A DNA stretch of 64,000 nt from Campylobacterales bacterium. GTDB lineage: Bacteria; Campylobacterota; Campylobacteria; Campylobacterales; Sulfurospirillaceae. The stretch is from NCBI GenBank assembly GCA_016930915.1, contig JAFGFU010000008.1:29561-93560 (forward strand), written 5' to 3'. Positions 38,228 through 47,899 of this stretch are shown here, piece after piece. The notes beneath the pieces were generated by a model. The model saw nothing but the letters and a program-made list of their open reading frames with translations. It was not told the DNA's origin and ran no database searches. Both the position numbers and the translations under genes were made by a program. Each line of letters opens with the position of its first letter. The first letter of the stretch is position 1.

Positions 38228-39559
38228 TTATTTTTCTTTGGTTAAAATTTTATTTTTAAGGTCTTCAACTTTGAGTTTAAATGATTCATTCGTTTCTATA
38301 AGTTCATTAATTTTTTTAATATTATGTGATACGGCTGTATGGTCTTTCATACCAAAATAGTTTGCGAGTGAAGGCATGGAATTGGGTGTGAGTGTTCGTG
38401 CTAAGTAAATGCCAATTCTTCTTGCTTCAACAATATTTTTACTGCGTTTGGTTGATTTTATTTCGCTGGGTTTAATATTTAAATCTTTTGCAATAATTTG
38501 AATAATATCTTCTAATGTAATGTTTTCACGGCGCTCTTTAATTTGTTCACGCATAACATTTTTTGCAAAATCAAGGGTAATGTCTTGACGCATTAATAAG
38601 GCATATGCATTAAGATTGATAATGGCACTTTCAATTTCACGAATATTATCACCCATATTTGAAGCAATATAATTTACAATATCACTGTTAAGATTAATAC
38701 CATCTAGTTCACATTTCTTTTTAATAATGGCAATTTTTGTTTCTAATTCTGGTAAACCAATGTCAGCAATCAATCCCCATTCAAAACGGCTTTTAAGTCT
38801 GTCTTCAAGACCATTAATCATTTTAGGTGGTTTATCTGAAGTGAGTACAATTTGTTTACCTGAGGAATGGAGCTCATTAAAGGTATGAAAAAACTCTTCT
38901 TGTGTTTGAATTTTATTGGATAAAAATTGAGTATCATCAATAAGTAAAACATCACAATTTCGGTATTTTTCACGAAATCGATCCATAGATTGGTTGCGAA
39001 GATTGTAGGTAAAATCGTTCATAAATTGTTCAATGGTGGCATAAATAACAATTTTTCCTTTGCTTTGAGCATAATTTCCAATGGCATGAATGAGGTGTGT
39101 TTTTCCAAGTCCTGTGGGTCCATAGATAAAAACAGGATTATACATGACTCCAGGTTTTTCAGCGATAGATTTTGCAGCAGTAAAAGCGTATTGATTTGAA
39201 CTACCTACAACAAAGCTATTAAAAGTGTATGAAGGGTTTAAAATAGTATTTTTTGTACTTTTAATAGATTCTATAATTTCAGCTGGAGTGGTTTTAGATT
39301 TTGTACTTTTAAGATGTTCTTTTAGAATAATTTTTACTTCAGGTTTTTTGCCCGTTTTAAGTTCAAAAAGATGAGCAATTTTTTCAGCGTATTTTGTTTT
39401 TACCCAATTAGCAATTAAAATATTAGGTGCTACAAAAATCACTTGGTCCGAGTTGGAAGCTTTTTCATTGAATTTGAGTTGTTTAATATAGCGATCATAT
39501 TCTAAAGAAGCAATCTCTTCTTTTAAAAGTTGTATGACATTATCTGCTAACAAAAACAC
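38228..39559 (-). CDS. dnaA: chromosomal replication initiator DnaA
   Basis: 443 residues. Domain I at the N-terminus, short linker, AAA+ domain with Walker A GPTGLGKTH, Walker B LLIDDTQFL and the arginine-finger region, then the DNA-binding domain with the signature ARRIGIYLARTLTPNSMPSL and GMKDHTAVSHNIKKI. It opens the origin at the boxes in the gap upstream. Divergent from ruvC. Confidence 0.97.
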   Translation of the reverse strand: MFLLADNVIQLLKEEIASLEYDRYIKQLKFNEKASNSDQVIFVAPNILIANWVKTKYAEKIAHLFELKTGKKPEVKIILKEHLKSTKSKTTPAEIIESIKSTKNTILNPSYTFNSFVVGSSNQYAFTAAKSIAEKPGVMYNPVFIYGPTGLGKTHLIHAIGNYAQSKGKIVIYATIEQFMNDFTYNLRNQSMDRFREKYRNCDVLLIDDTQFLSNKIQTQEEFFHTFNELHSSGKQIVLTSDKPPKMINGLEDRLKSRFEWGLIADIGLPELETKIAIIKKKCELDGINLNSDIVNYIASNMGDNIREIESAIINLNAYALLMRQDITLDFAKNVMREQIKERRENITLEDIIQIIAKDLNIKPSEIKSTKRSKNIVEARRIGIYLARTLTPNSMPSLANYFGMKDHTAVSHNIKKINELIETNESFKLKVEDLKNKILTKEK

Positions 39560-39570
39560 TCCTTAAAAAA

Positions 39571-39700
39571 TTTTCACCCTGTGAATAAGCTGTGAATAAG
39601 CTGTTTTTATTTTATCCAAACTATTATTAGTTATACGTTAAAGCGGGGATGTGTATAATGTGAAAAAAGTTATTCACCCTGTGAATGAAACTGTGAATAA
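39571..39700. other. oriC: DnaA-box cluster between dnaA and ruvC
   Basis: Five boxes of the epsilonproteobacterial type: TGTGAATAA at 39580-39588, 39591-39599 and 39692-39700, TGTGAATGA at 39680-39688, and the reverse TTATTCACC at 39670-39678. A TTTTCACCC at 39571-39579 is box-like. Between the two groups lies a 70-base AT-rich stretch (39600-39669) that could unwind. The boxes also overlap the dnaA and ruvC promoter regions, so autoregulation of dnaA is likely. Confidence 0.85.
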
Positions 39701-39709
39701 AGGAAAAAA

Positions 39710-40174
39710 GTGTTTATTTTAGGAATTGATCCAGGTACACGAAATTGTGGTTATGCTATTTTACAAAAAGACAAAAACAGACTTATTTTAGTTGAAGCAG
39801 GACTGATAAAAATCAAAGAAAAAATACTTCAACATCAAATTATGGAGTTGGTTGAAGGGCTTGATATAATTTTAAAACATCATCACATTGATGAAGTTGC
39901 GATTGAAGATATTTTTTACGCATACAATCCACAAACTGTTTTAAAATTGGCACAATTTCGTGGTGCTTTGAGCCTCAAAATTTTACAGGTTTTAGGCAAT
40001 TTTAGTGAATATACACCCTTACAAGTTAAAAAAGCAGTCACAGGAAATGGAAAAGCAGCCAAAGAGCAAGTGGCATTTATGGTGAAGAAGATTTTAGGAA
40101 TTAAGCAAGAGATAAAGCCTTTGGACATCACTGATGCGATTGCGATTGCAATAACCCACTCCCAAAGGCTTTAA
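39710..40174 (+). CDS. ruvC: Holliday junction endonuclease RuvC
   Basis: 154 residues, start GTG at 39710 with AAAGGA upstream. Acidic active-site residues are visible: [14 protein letters not shown] (Asp), AIEDIFYA (Glu) and [10 protein letters not shown] (two Asp). Somewhat shorter than E. coli RuvC (173). Resolves Holliday junctions with RuvAB. Lies directly beside oriC, as in many Campylobacterota. Confidence 0.93.
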   Translation: MFILGIDPGTRNCGYAILQKDKNRLILVEAGLIKIKEKILQHQIMELVEGLDIILKHHHIDEVAIEDIFYAYNPQTVLKLAQFRGALSLKILQVLGNFSEYTPLQVKKAVTGNGKAAKEQVAFMVKKILGIKQEIKPLDITDAIAIAITHSQRL

Positions 40175-40178
40175 AATA

Positions 40179-40793
40179 CTATTCGTATAGTTTAATGTTA
40201 AAGAGGTATTTATGCTCTTCTGGCAGTGCATTATAAAGAGCATGCGCTAAATTTTGAATCTCCCAAAGTGCACTTTTATCACTCCTGAGGGTTAAAAAGT
40301 TTTGAAGGCTTCTGGCATTAACCGTCCATGTCAGTTCTGTTTTATAGCTCTCTGGAAGGCAGTATTTGGCTTTATCGTTGCTAATGCCTTCAATGAGCAC
40401 TAAACGAAGGTTTTCAAGTGCCTTAATGCTCATCTCATCGACCATTTCAACACCTGTTAAAACAAGGTATTTTTCGGCACGTTTTATATCTTTATATGTA
40501 AAGATTTCTTCATTCTTTAATTCTTTAAGTGTATAGCGTGTAGATTTAACTGAAAGTGACGCCATGCGGTGGCGGGAGAGCTCTTGAAGCAGGGCACGAG
40601 AGATTCCCTCAATGTAAAAGTTATAAACCAAATGCTCTAAGGTTGAAGCGTGTTTAAATTTATTGCCGACACGGTCAATGAGTTCTTTGTCTTTTTCACC
40701 ACCTTCATCGCTTTTATCAAAACTTTGCCAACACGTGCGAATGGCATCGGCGCAAATGAGAAGGGGAGTGTAGTGGTTGAGTGTAACTTTCAT
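40179..40793 (-). CDS. thyX: FAD-dependent thymidylate synthase ThyX
   Basis: 204 residues. Carries the ThyX signature RHRMASLSVKSTR (R-H-R-x7-S pattern) and the C-terminal Arg-rich stretch NARSLQNFLTLRSDKSA. Makes dTMP from dUMP using methylene-tetrahydrofolate and FAD, in place of ThyA. Converges on ruvC four bases away. A near-copy of the dispersed palindrome with one change (TTTATATGTAAA, about 40495-40506) lies in the gene. Confidence 0.95.
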   Translation of the reverse strand: MKVTLNHYTPLLICADAIRTCWQSFDKSDEGGEKDKELIDRVGNKFKHASTLEHLVYNFYIEGISRALLQELSRHRMASLSVKSTRYTLKELKNEEIFTYKDIKRAEKYLVLTGVEMVDEMSIKALENLRLVLIEGISNDKAKYCLPESYKTELTWTVNARSLQNFLTLRSDKSALWEIQNLAHALYNALPEEHKYLFNIKLYE

Positions 40794-40848
40794 GTCAATG
40801 AGTCCCTTGTTTTTTGGGACTCATTGTATTACATGTAAGCTAAAAGTG

Positions 40849-43626
40849 CTATTTGAGTTGGAGCAGGGTATTGAGCATCTCATCAGAAGTGGTAATGGTT
40901 TTAGAGTTGGCTTGAAAGCCTCTTTGAATAACAATAAGTTGCGTTAATGAGCGTGATAAGTCAACGTTACTCATCTCTAAAGAACTCGCTTGAATAGAGC
41001 CTTTTCCACCCGTACTAGCTTGACCAAAAACAGGATCACCTGAGTTTGAACTTTGAATGTAACAGTTACCACCATCACTCTCTAAACCACCATTATTAGT
41101 AAAGGTTGACATGGCAACTTGAGCAAGCCCAAAGCTTCGTCCATTGGTAAACACACCAATAATCGTTCCATTTTCATCAATTTTAAGGTCTGAGAGATCA
41201 CCACCTGTATAACCATCTTGGGTAATGTTGGTGGTACTAGAATCTTTATCAAAACTGGTAATACCATCGAGTTGTCCCACTGAGCCAAAATTGAGTTGAA
41301 CAATTTGATTCGCTGTTGAGCCATTATTGGCAGTATAGGTTAGGTTTCTTGGTGTATACGTGGCAAGAGAGCCATCAGAATTAAATTTAATAGAACCTGT
41401 CACAACATTTTTAGGATTTGCACCCAAATTAATATCACCAGGTTCTGGAACGGTAATGGTCACAGACCACTCTGTACCACCTGTCTCTGTAAAACCTGTT
41501 TTAGTGTATTGGAAACGAACGGTATGTTTGGAACCGAGTGAGTCATAAACCTCAGTTGTTGAAGCCAAACTTGCCATATAAAGGCTTTGAGAACTTCGTG
41601 TGGCAGTTCCACTTGAGAGAGTACCATTAATAGAACCTATAATAGCTGTAAAATCTTCATTTGCTGAAATATTGCTAGAAGTCAAACTGGTAACAGTGAG
41701 GTAAAGAGGATAATCATCCTCTGTCACAAAGTTTGTTCCAATAATTAAACTGGTATCGGCACCTGTTAAAATATTAGTGGTACCAGCACCTGTTGCAATA
41801 GATCCTTGTGGAATAATGGTTGTGGTACTTAAAATATCAATTGCTGGGATGGTTTGACCACCTGTATAAGTACCATTGTTGGTGGTAATGGTTCCTGTAT
41901 AGGTAACAGGAAGTTCAATGTCTGTACCCACCGCTCCTGCAACAATGGCAACATCGGCTGTACTTAATGCAGTAGTAAGCGCTACGGCTCCTGTTGCGGT
42001 TGCTGTACCTACAACAGAGCCTTGTGGAAGGGTTGATGTGGTACTTAAAATATCACCTGCTGGAATGGTATTACCACCTGTATAGGTACCATTATCTGTG
42101 ATAATAGAGCCTGCAAAAGTTGCTGGTAGGGTAATGCTAGCACCAAAGACTGTATTGGCAGGAAATGCAATTCCTCCTTCTAAAAAGGCTGTATTGAGCT
42201 GTGTTGTGGTTCGTGTGTAGGATGTAAGGGTTGAATCAACAAAATCGCCATCATCCGCATTAAGAGCATCTCCTGTTGGATTGGCAATGACAAATTGTCC
42301 CGCTTCATTAACGGTCACGGTAACACCATCGTTTTTATCGACGGTACCATCTCCTGTATAATCAACCCAAAGCCGTGCATCTTTTTGCATTGCTTCTCTT
42401 AAATCTTCAGTACTGTTAAAGGTACGTGCATCTGAATCATCGTATTTGTGGCTGGCATTGCTTGGAGAACTGCTGTAGGTGTATTGGTAAGCTGTAATAA
42501 CATTAAGGTCTGTAAAGCTGGTACCATTGGTTGCTGTTTCATCGACGTCTATTTTAATATTTTTTGTTGCCGCTGTAGTTCCAGTTGAATTATTATTGGT
42601 TAGTACAATAAAATTATTACCTGAAACAGTTGCTTCAACGCCTGTCACGGCACTTTGAGCGTTAATAAGAGTTTCAAGTTGTTTTGCAACAGCATAATCT
42701 TTTTCCGCTTGTGTACTATATGTTGCTGTTGAAATACCTGTTGTACCTGTGGTAATGGTGGTACCGTTAATTGTCATGGTAAGGGTTGTAACATCGGATG
42801 CATCAGCTTCTATTTCAATCCGTTCTGTTTTTGCCTCAGCATAACTGATCCATGTACCTTGTCCATCTCTTAAGCTTAATGCTTCACCATCAGAATCAAA
42901 AAGGACTCCAAAGTCAACACCTCGTTCATGTACTTTTGTGTCGCTGTTAAAAACAGCATCGGCAGCATCATCTTCATCATGAACTTCATTTTCTGTCATG
43001 ATACCATCACCATTAGTATCAACCCAACCACTTTTTGAGTCAAGTGAGTAGATGGCGGTTTTATTAGTACCGACACTGATTCCTGAGTCTAGGTTAGCTT
43101 TAATAGAAATGAGTGAAGTGGCTTTTGCAGGCGTAGTAAGACCTGGAGTAATTAAAATATTGGTAATCGGTGAGGTGTTGTCAATCAAACCTGTGGTTTC
43201 ATCTCGAAGCCAGCCTTGAACAATATAACCGTTTGAATCAACAAAGTTACCATTGGCATCAAAGCTAAAGTCACCATTTCGTGTATATTTATAAGTGACC
43301 CCTTGGTCAGGTGATACCACAAAAAAACCATCACCACTAATAGCAAGATCGGTATCTTTATCGGTGGTTTCAATGGAACCTTGCTCAAAGATTTTTGTAA
43401 CCGTATTAACGGTTGAACCTAAACCAATTTGCATGGAGTTTTGTCCACCCAAATTACCCTGAGGTGCGGTGGCTATGGATACCGTTTGGCTTAGAAGGTT
43501 TGAAAAATTTGCACGTGAATATTTATAACCTTTGGTATTAACGTTTGCAATGTTGTTAGACTCAACGTCCATCGCAATTTGGTGTGCTTGTAATCCGGTA
43601 ACGCCGGCCCAGAGTGCTCTCATCAT
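40849..43626 (-). CDS. flgE: large flagellar hook protein FlgE
   Basis: 925 residues, much longer than enterobacterial FlgE (about 400) but in the range of the large Campylobacter hook protein. N-terminal MMRALWAGVTGLQAHQIAMD with NNIANVNTKGYK is the rod/hook family start; the C-terminal LSRSLTQLIVIQRGFQANSK and TSDEMLNTLLQLK form the other half of the D0 coiled coil. The variable middle is Thr/Ser/Gly-rich and includes a tandem repeat. An RpoN promoter lies upstream at 43671-43687. Start could also be the second Met. Confidence 0.93.
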   Translation of the reverse strand: MMRALWAGVTGLQAHQIAMDVESNNIANVNTKGYKYSRANFSNLLSQTVSIATAPQGNLGGQNSMQIGLGSTVNTVTKIFEQGSIETTDKDTDLAISGDGFFVVSPDQGVTYKYTRNGDFSFDANGNFVDSNGYIVQGWLRDETTGLIDNTSPITNILITPGLTTPAKATSLISIKANLDSGISVGTNKTAIYSLDSKSGWVDTNGDGIMTENEVHDEDDAADAVFNSDTKVHERGVDFGVLFDSDGEALSLRDGQGTWISYAEAKTERIEIEADASDVTTLTMTINGTTITTGTTGISTATYSTQAEKDYAVAKQLETLINAQSAVTGVEATVSGNNFIVLTNNNSTGTTAATKNIKIDVDETATNGTSFTDLNVITAYQYTYSSSPSNASHKYDDSDARTFNSTEDLREAMQKDARLWVDYTGDGTVDKNDGVTVTVNEAGQFVIANPTGDALNADDGDFVDSTLTSYTRTTTQLNTAFLEGGIAFPANTVFGASITLPATFAGSIITDNGTYTGGNTIPAGDILSTTSTLPQGSVVGTATATGAVALTTALSTADVAIVAGAVGTDIELPVTYTGTITTNNGTYTGGQTIPAIDILSTTTIIPQGSIATGAGTTNILTGADTSLIIGTNFVTEDDYPLYLTVTSLTSSNISANEDFTAIIGSINGTLSSGTATRSSQSLYMASLASTTEVYDSLGSKHTVRFQYTKTGFTETGGTEWSVTITVPEPGDINLGANPKNVVTGSIKFNSDGSLATYTPRNLTYTANNGSTANQIVQLNFGSVGQLDGITSFDKDSSTTNITQDGYTGGDLSDLKIDENGTIIGVFTNGRSFGLAQVAMSTFTNNGGLESDGGNCYIQSSNSGDPVFGQASTGGKGSIQASSLEMSNVDLSRSLTQLIVIQRGFQANSKTITTSDEMLNTLLQLK
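41790..41915 (-). repeat. hook protein internal repeat, copy B
   Basis: Encodes LPVTYTGTITTNNGTYTGG and ILSTTTIIPQGS, similar to copy A at about 42005-42130. About 42 residues with roughly 60 percent identity by eye. Confidence 0.7.
42005..42130 (-). repeat. hook protein internal repeat, copy A
   Basis: Encodes LPATFAGSIITDNGTYTGG and ILSTTSTLPQGS, in the variable surface region of FlgE. The unit is separated from copy B by about 30 residues. Confidence 0.7.
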
Positions 43627-43670
43627 AGCGTATCCTTTATCTCTCTTTTATAAAATTTGTACATAAATAA

Positions 43671-43687
43671 AAGCAATTTTTATTCCA
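43671..43687 (-). promoter_or_regulatory. RpoN (sigma54) promoter of the large flgE gene
   Basis: On the minus strand TGGAATAAAAATTGCTT: the GGAA and TTGCTT elements spaced as in Campylobacter sigma54 promoters, 45 bases before the flgE start. Confidence 0.8.
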
Positions 43688-43703
43688 TATTACTTTTACG
43701 TTA

Positions 43704-45404
43704 CTATGCTTTCATATTGATAGCATTTTTTAGGAGCTCATCACTGGTAGTAATGCTTTTAGCACTGGCATCAAACGCTTTTTGCACAATGATAAGTTCT
43801 GTTAAAGCAGTGGCAAGGCTCACATTGCTTCCCTCTAATCTTTTGCTGTAAATTTTTGAGCCTAAGAAACTTTCACCATTTTCATCGACATAAAAAAATG
43901 CTTTACCACTATTAGCAGATTCGGAAAAAAGGTTAGACGATTCAGCCATAAGTCCTTGGTCATTTTGGAAATGGTATACGGATATTTTAGCCACAGAAGA
44001 GCTTTTGCCGTTGCTAAAACTCGCAATGATATTGCCATTGGTATCAACATCGTATCCTGTTAAAAATCCTTCCAAAGTACCATTAGAACTTGAACTATTT
44101 GATTTGTCAAGATTGACATTTGAGACCATACCATCGTACCCACCAACAGTTCCTAAATTAAGGCTCAGGGCAGAGCCTCCATTGTTGAGTGTTGGAAGGG
44201 TGTTGCTCGCAAGGGAGCCGTCCCCATTAAAAGTGAGCGTACCTGTTTGGGTATCAACAATTTCATAGACTTTATTGGCAGTTGTATCAATGTAATATTG
44301 TGTGGTATCGTATGTTTTTGAGGCATCATACGTTTCATAGAAACTGTAAATGTTAACGGCTGCATTCCATACCGTTTCAGTTGAGGTTTGTGGAACTACT
44401 TTGGTGTAAGTCATATCTACTATATCTTTATCTCCATCAGGTCCAATGATATTCATACTAAAATGTTTTTGTGTGGCTATTTCTTGCTCTGTTTGAAGGG
44501 TCGTAGCCGTGACGGTAAACCCACTGCTTAAATCGTACGCACTCACATCATGGTTGGTAATGCTCCATGCTAAATTTGCATCTAATTCAGCGGTTAATGA
44601 CAAAGAATTACCACTAGCATCTCTTAGGGTAACGTTTACAATGTCCCCCTTTTGAGGGTTTAGTGCAGCGGTGGTATTGGCAATGCTACCACTTAGGCTG
44701 AGTGTTTTTGCTGTCGTATCAAGGGAAATGGTTGGATAATCTGTGGTATCTAAATTGAGGGTCACATCGCCCACACTTGAAGTTGGGTCTAAATTGGCAC
44801 TGTAAGAGGCCTGTGTTGTTGCAACAGGAGGGTAGTAGAGTATTTTGGGAAGGTTAACAATGCCTTGATTACCAATGGTTCCAAGTGCAACATCATTTAG
44901 CTCTGTAATAGCATAAGGAGAGACAGAGGTAAGTGTGCCATTACTGTAATATTGACCAAATTTCGCTAAGGTATCAGCATCTAAAGCGGTGGTTGCAATG
45001 TTATTTCCCAGTGTCGCTAAAAGGTAGTTTCCATCCCCATCAACCAAATTGCCATTGCCATCAAGTGAAAAACTGCCTGCACGGGTATAGTAAGTATTAC
45101 CATCAGCTCCTTGTACGCCAAACCATCCTTCACTTTCAAGAGCCAAATCAAAGGTATTATCGGTATTTTGAAGGATTCCTTGTGACATATCTAGTGCTGC
45201 AGTAAAGCTTTGCGCACCCATTCCCACACCATTAGAGTAGCTGTTATACGTTCCTACTAAAATGGATGAAAAAAGAGAAGAGACTTCAGGAGTGCTTCCC
45301 TTAAAGCCATTGGTATTGACATTAGAGATATTATTACCAATGACATCCATGTAAAATTGACTGGTTTTGGCACCTGAAATACCGTTATAAAAGGAACTGT
45401 TCAT
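43704..45404 (-). CDS. flgE: flagellar hook protein FlgE (second, shorter)
   Basis: 566 residues. Begins MNSSFYNGISGAKTSQFYMD with GNNISNVNTNGFKG, ends with VSLATALTELIIVQKAFDAS and TTSDELLKNAINMKA: both halves of the axial-protein D0 domain. A DALESEGWFGV-type hook/basal body core lies near residue 90. Equivalent to the flgE next to flgD in Campylobacter. It starts 12 bases after flgD, in the fliK-flgD-flgE operon. Two different hook-type proteins in sequence is usual in this lineage; which is the main hook subunit is not decided by sequence alone. Confidence 0.9.
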   Translation of the reverse strand: MNSSFYNGISGAKTSQFYMDVIGNNISNVNTNGFKGSTPEVSSLFSSILVGTYNSYSNGVGMGAQSFTAALDMSQGILQNTDNTFDLALESEGWFGVQGADGNTYYTRAGSFSLDGNGNLVDGDGNYLLATLGNNIATTALDADTLAKFGQYYSNGTLTSVSPYAITELNDVALGTIGNQGIVNLPKILYYPPVATTQASYSANLDPTSSVGDVTLNLDTTDYPTISLDTTAKTLSLSGSIANTTAALNPQKGDIVNVTLRDASGNSLSLTAELDANLAWSITNHDVSAYDLSSGFTVTATTLQTEQEIATQKHFSMNIIGPDGDKDIVDMTYTKVVPQTSTETVWNAAVNIYSFYETYDASKTYDTTQYYIDTTANKVYEIVDTQTGTLTFNGDGSLASNTLPTLNNGGSALSLNLGTVGGYDGMVSNVNLDKSNSSSSNGTLEGFLTGYDVDTNGNIIASFSNGKSSSVAKISVYHFQNDQGLMAESSNLFSESANSGKAFFYVDENGESFLGSKIYSKRLEGSNVSLATALTELIIVQKAFDASAKSITTSDELLKNAINMKA

Positions 45405-45416
45405 AAAATATCCTTT

Positions 45417-46106
45417 TTATGCCAATGATTTATCATAAAATTCAAGCACTTCATCAATAGCATAATAGTAAGAGCCTAATTTAACGTAGGCTTCTCCATC
45501 AATGTAGCGTACAGACTCAACAGGGTATGTTCCCGCTTGCGTTGTTTTTAAATTGCCATCGGCATCGGTGTAAGTAACGGTTGCACTGTACGTGCCATCG
45601 GTAAGTTGTGTACCATCGTTATTGACACCATCCCAATTAAAGGCAACCACACCACTTTTACCTGCGGTACTACTGCTAATATCAATTGTTTTAACTGTTT
45701 TACCATCGGTATCCGTAATGGTAAGGGTTCCCGTTTTAATTTCAGAGGGGAAGTAAATTTCAAAATTAGACGCTTTATCTTTAAGCGTAATAGCAGAACT
45801 GCCTAAACTTGCCATTTGACCAATCACACCAATCGCACTAAAGTTGGTGTTAGAAGCAAGTTGTTCTGAGAGCTTCTCTAACGCAGTTGTTGTGTTTTGT
45901 GATGCTTCTAAAGAGGAGAGCTGTGCAGTTTGGGTTAAAATTTTGTCACTATCCATGGGGTCTGTTGGGTCTTGATGTTGTAACTCTGTGAGTAAGAGTT
46001 GCAAGAAATCATCATTGCTAAGAGATGATTTGGTTGAACTTGTCGTTGATGACGTTGTTGTACTGGATGATGAGCCTGAAATTAAATTTTCATAACCTGT
46101 TGCCAT
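45417..46106 (-). CDS. flgD: flagellar hook assembly scaffold FlgD
   Basis: 229 residues. The N-terminal part has the family motif NDDFLQLLLTELQHQDPTDP and SSLEASQNT; the rest is the FlgD tudor-like/Ig-like region with GKSGVVAFNWDGVNNDG. A Ser/Thr-rich leader (SSSSTTTSSTTSST) precedes it. Caps the growing hook. Between fliK (31 bases upstream) and flgE. Confidence 0.92.
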   Translation of the reverse strand: MATGYENLISGSSSSTTTSSTTSSTKSSLSNDDFLQLLLTELQHQDPTDPMDSDKILTQTAQLSSLEASQNTTTALEKLSEQLASNTNFSAIGVIGQMASLGSSAITLKDKASNFEIYFPSEIKTGTLTITDTDGKTVKTIDISSSTAGKSGVVAFNWDGVNNDGTQLTDGTYSATVTYTDADGNLKTTQAGTYPVESVRYIDGEAYVKLGSYYYAIDEVLEFYDKSLA

Positions 46107-46136
46107 AATAAATCCTTTGTATCTGTTATGTTAATG

Positions 46137-47699
46137 TTAAACGTATTGAGGAATGACAATCTCTAAGAGTGTTGTCTCCTCTTCGCTATTTTCAGTGGTA
46201 TAGCTATTAAAGTCACCACTACTGTTGTTCTGTTTTTGATTTTGCTGTGATTGTTCGCTGTTTCTTTGATCGCTAAAATTCATCTCTAAATTGGTAAATC
46301 CCATATTGATGAGTGCACTTTTAACCTCGGCTTGATTTTGAGTAAAAAGTGACATGGTAGTTGCGTTGGACGAAATGTTTACATGTAAATTATTTCCTCG
46401 TGTAAGAAGTGTGACATCGACTTCTCCCAAATTTTTAGGACTAAGTGCTAACTCTACTTTCATAATAGGTGGTTTATAGGTTTCAATTTTTTCTTGCAGA
46501 TCAGAAGCAAATTGATTTAAACTCTCTTTGAGGCTGGCACTTTTTGTATTGACTTCTTGTTTAAAAGCTGTTTTTATATCGCTCTTATCACTAAGTATGG
46601 GTTGTGTTTCATCAGACGTGTTGGTGTTTGTTTCATCGACACTAAGGGTTGTTTTTTGTGTTTTTAAAACTTCTTCTTCTACGGCAACGTCATCTGTATG
46701 TGTCTCTAACTTTACAGTTTTTAAAATATTTTCAAGTGGTTTAGTTTCATTTATTTTAGTAGGCGTGTGAACGTCTTCAGATTTTGTAGCAAGATTTAAA
46801 GGCTCATCGGTTATCAGAGACTCTGTTTTAGATACTACGGGTGTGTCCGTTTTTTTTGTTGTTTGAATGGTTGGTTCTGTTTTCTTTGTTTCATTTACAT
46901 TGAGTGCTTTTTGAATAATGCTCTCAAGCGGTGTAGATGTTTGTTTCTTTTCATTTACCATTTGTGTTTGCTGTGTTGAGGTTGAGGTAACTTCTTTTGC
47001 AGATGGTGTTTCTTTAGCAATCAGCTCGCTTAAAATGGAAGGTGTTGGTGTCGTCTCACTTTTAGATGCTTGCTGTTGATCTAAAAAGGTCATAACATTA
47101 GTGGTTAAGGGTTTAGGAAGCTCTTTGGTTTGGTTATTTTGTACATTTGTGAAAGCAGTTTCTAGGTCTTCAAAAAAACCACTCTCTTTAAGTGTTGGGA
47201 ATTTGGTTTGCAAACTTTCTAAACTCTCTTGCGTAATGGAAATTTTTTCCAATCCAAGGTTATATTTTTCTGAAAGATTGACAAGTTCACTCACACTTTT
47301 TACCGAAGCAAACTCTTGACGTGTGGCTTCACTGGCGAGTAATTTATCTAAGGTAGGTGAGGCGTTTAGTGTGGGAAAAGTTGTCTGTGTAGAATCTTCT
47401 TGTAGTATTTGAATGACACTTAAAAGCTCATCTAAAAGATGTTCATCAATGCTTTTAGCCTCTTCACTGAAAGAAACTGTTTGGGGTGTGTTTATGGGTA
47501 AAAGTGTATCGGTTTGTTCTGTTACATCCACAGCGTCTTCATGGGTTAGTTGTCCTAAAATTATTGAAAAAAAGCTGTTTGCAAACGTGTCATTACTGCT
47601 TTCATTGGTGCTTAAAATGGTTGAATTATGTGTAGAAGCACCAAGGCTTAAAGGGCTACTTTGCGTCTGAACAAAAGCGAAAATCTCTTGCATTGTCAT
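46137..47699 (-). CDS. fliK: hook-length control protein FliK
   Basis: 520 residues. A long Ser/Thr/Glu-rich, low-complexity N-terminal part (about 1-400) and a C-terminal Flg_hook domain (VELALSPKNLGEVDVTL, LHVNISSNATTMSLF, VKSALINMGFTNLEMNFS). Such proteins act as secreted rulers that switch the export apparatus. First gene of the operon with flgD and flgE. Palindrome 46378-46389 is read as L-H-V-N in the conserved domain. An RpoN promoter lies at 47742-47758. Confidence 0.88.
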   Translation of the reverse strand: MTMQEIFAFVQTQSSPLSLGASTHNSTILSTNESSNDTFANSFFSIILGQLTHEDAVDVTEQTDTLLPINTPQTVSFSEEAKSIDEHLLDELLSVIQILQEDSTQTTFPTLNASPTLDKLLASEATRQEFASVKSVSELVNLSEKYNLGLEKISITQESLESLQTKFPTLKESGFFEDLETAFTNVQNNQTKELPKPLTTNVMTFLDQQQASKSETTPTPSILSELIAKETPSAKEVTSTSTQQTQMVNEKKQTSTPLESIIQKALNVNETKKTEPTIQTTKKTDTPVVSKTESLITDEPLNLATKSEDVHTPTKINETKPLENILKTVKLETHTDDVAVEEEVLKTQKTTLSVDETNTNTSDETQPILSDKSDIKTAFKQEVNTKSASLKESLNQFASDLQEKIETYKPPIMKVELALSPKNLGEVDVTLLTRGNNLHVNISSNATTMSLFTQNQAEVKSALINMGFTNLEMNFSDQRNSEQSQQNQKQNNSSGDFNSYTTENSEEETTLLEIVIPQYV

Positions 47700-47741
47700 G
47701 CCTTATGTTTTAGTGTGTAGCGATAGTTCTACATCCATTAA

Positions 47742-47758
47742 AAGCAATATTCATTCCA
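47742..47758 (-). promoter_or_regulatory. RpoN (sigma54) promoter of fliK-flgD-flgE
   Basis: On the minus strand TGGAATGAATATTGCTT: GGAA and TTGCTT with the same spacing as at 43671-43687, 43 bases before the fliK start. Confidence 0.8.
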
Positions 47759-47812
47759 TCTCTTTGAAATGCCTTTACATGTAAGGATATTTTAAATTTA
47801 GTCAGAACGTGC

Positions 47813-47818
47813 TATAAT
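47813..47818 (+). promoter_or_regulatory. candidate -10 box of typA
   Basis: GTGC-TATAAT about 80 bases before the start codon, which implies a leader of roughly 75 bases. A dispersed palindrome (47774-47784) lies just upstream. Confidence 0.5.
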
Positions 47819-47899
47819 GAAGCATAGTTACTTCTTCAAACCTACACCAATCACGTACGTTTTATTGAGATGTAAACCTTAAATTTCGAGGAGAATTTT

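Noticed and set aside
38127..38360. Plus-strand reading frame over the dnaA 3' end
   Set aside because: It is a shadow of the dnaA gene and the AT-rich gap; no ribosome binding site or homology.
40495..40506. Extra palindrome copy in thyX
   Set aside because: TTTATATGTAAA differs at one central base, so it is noted as a decayed or chance match and not counted.
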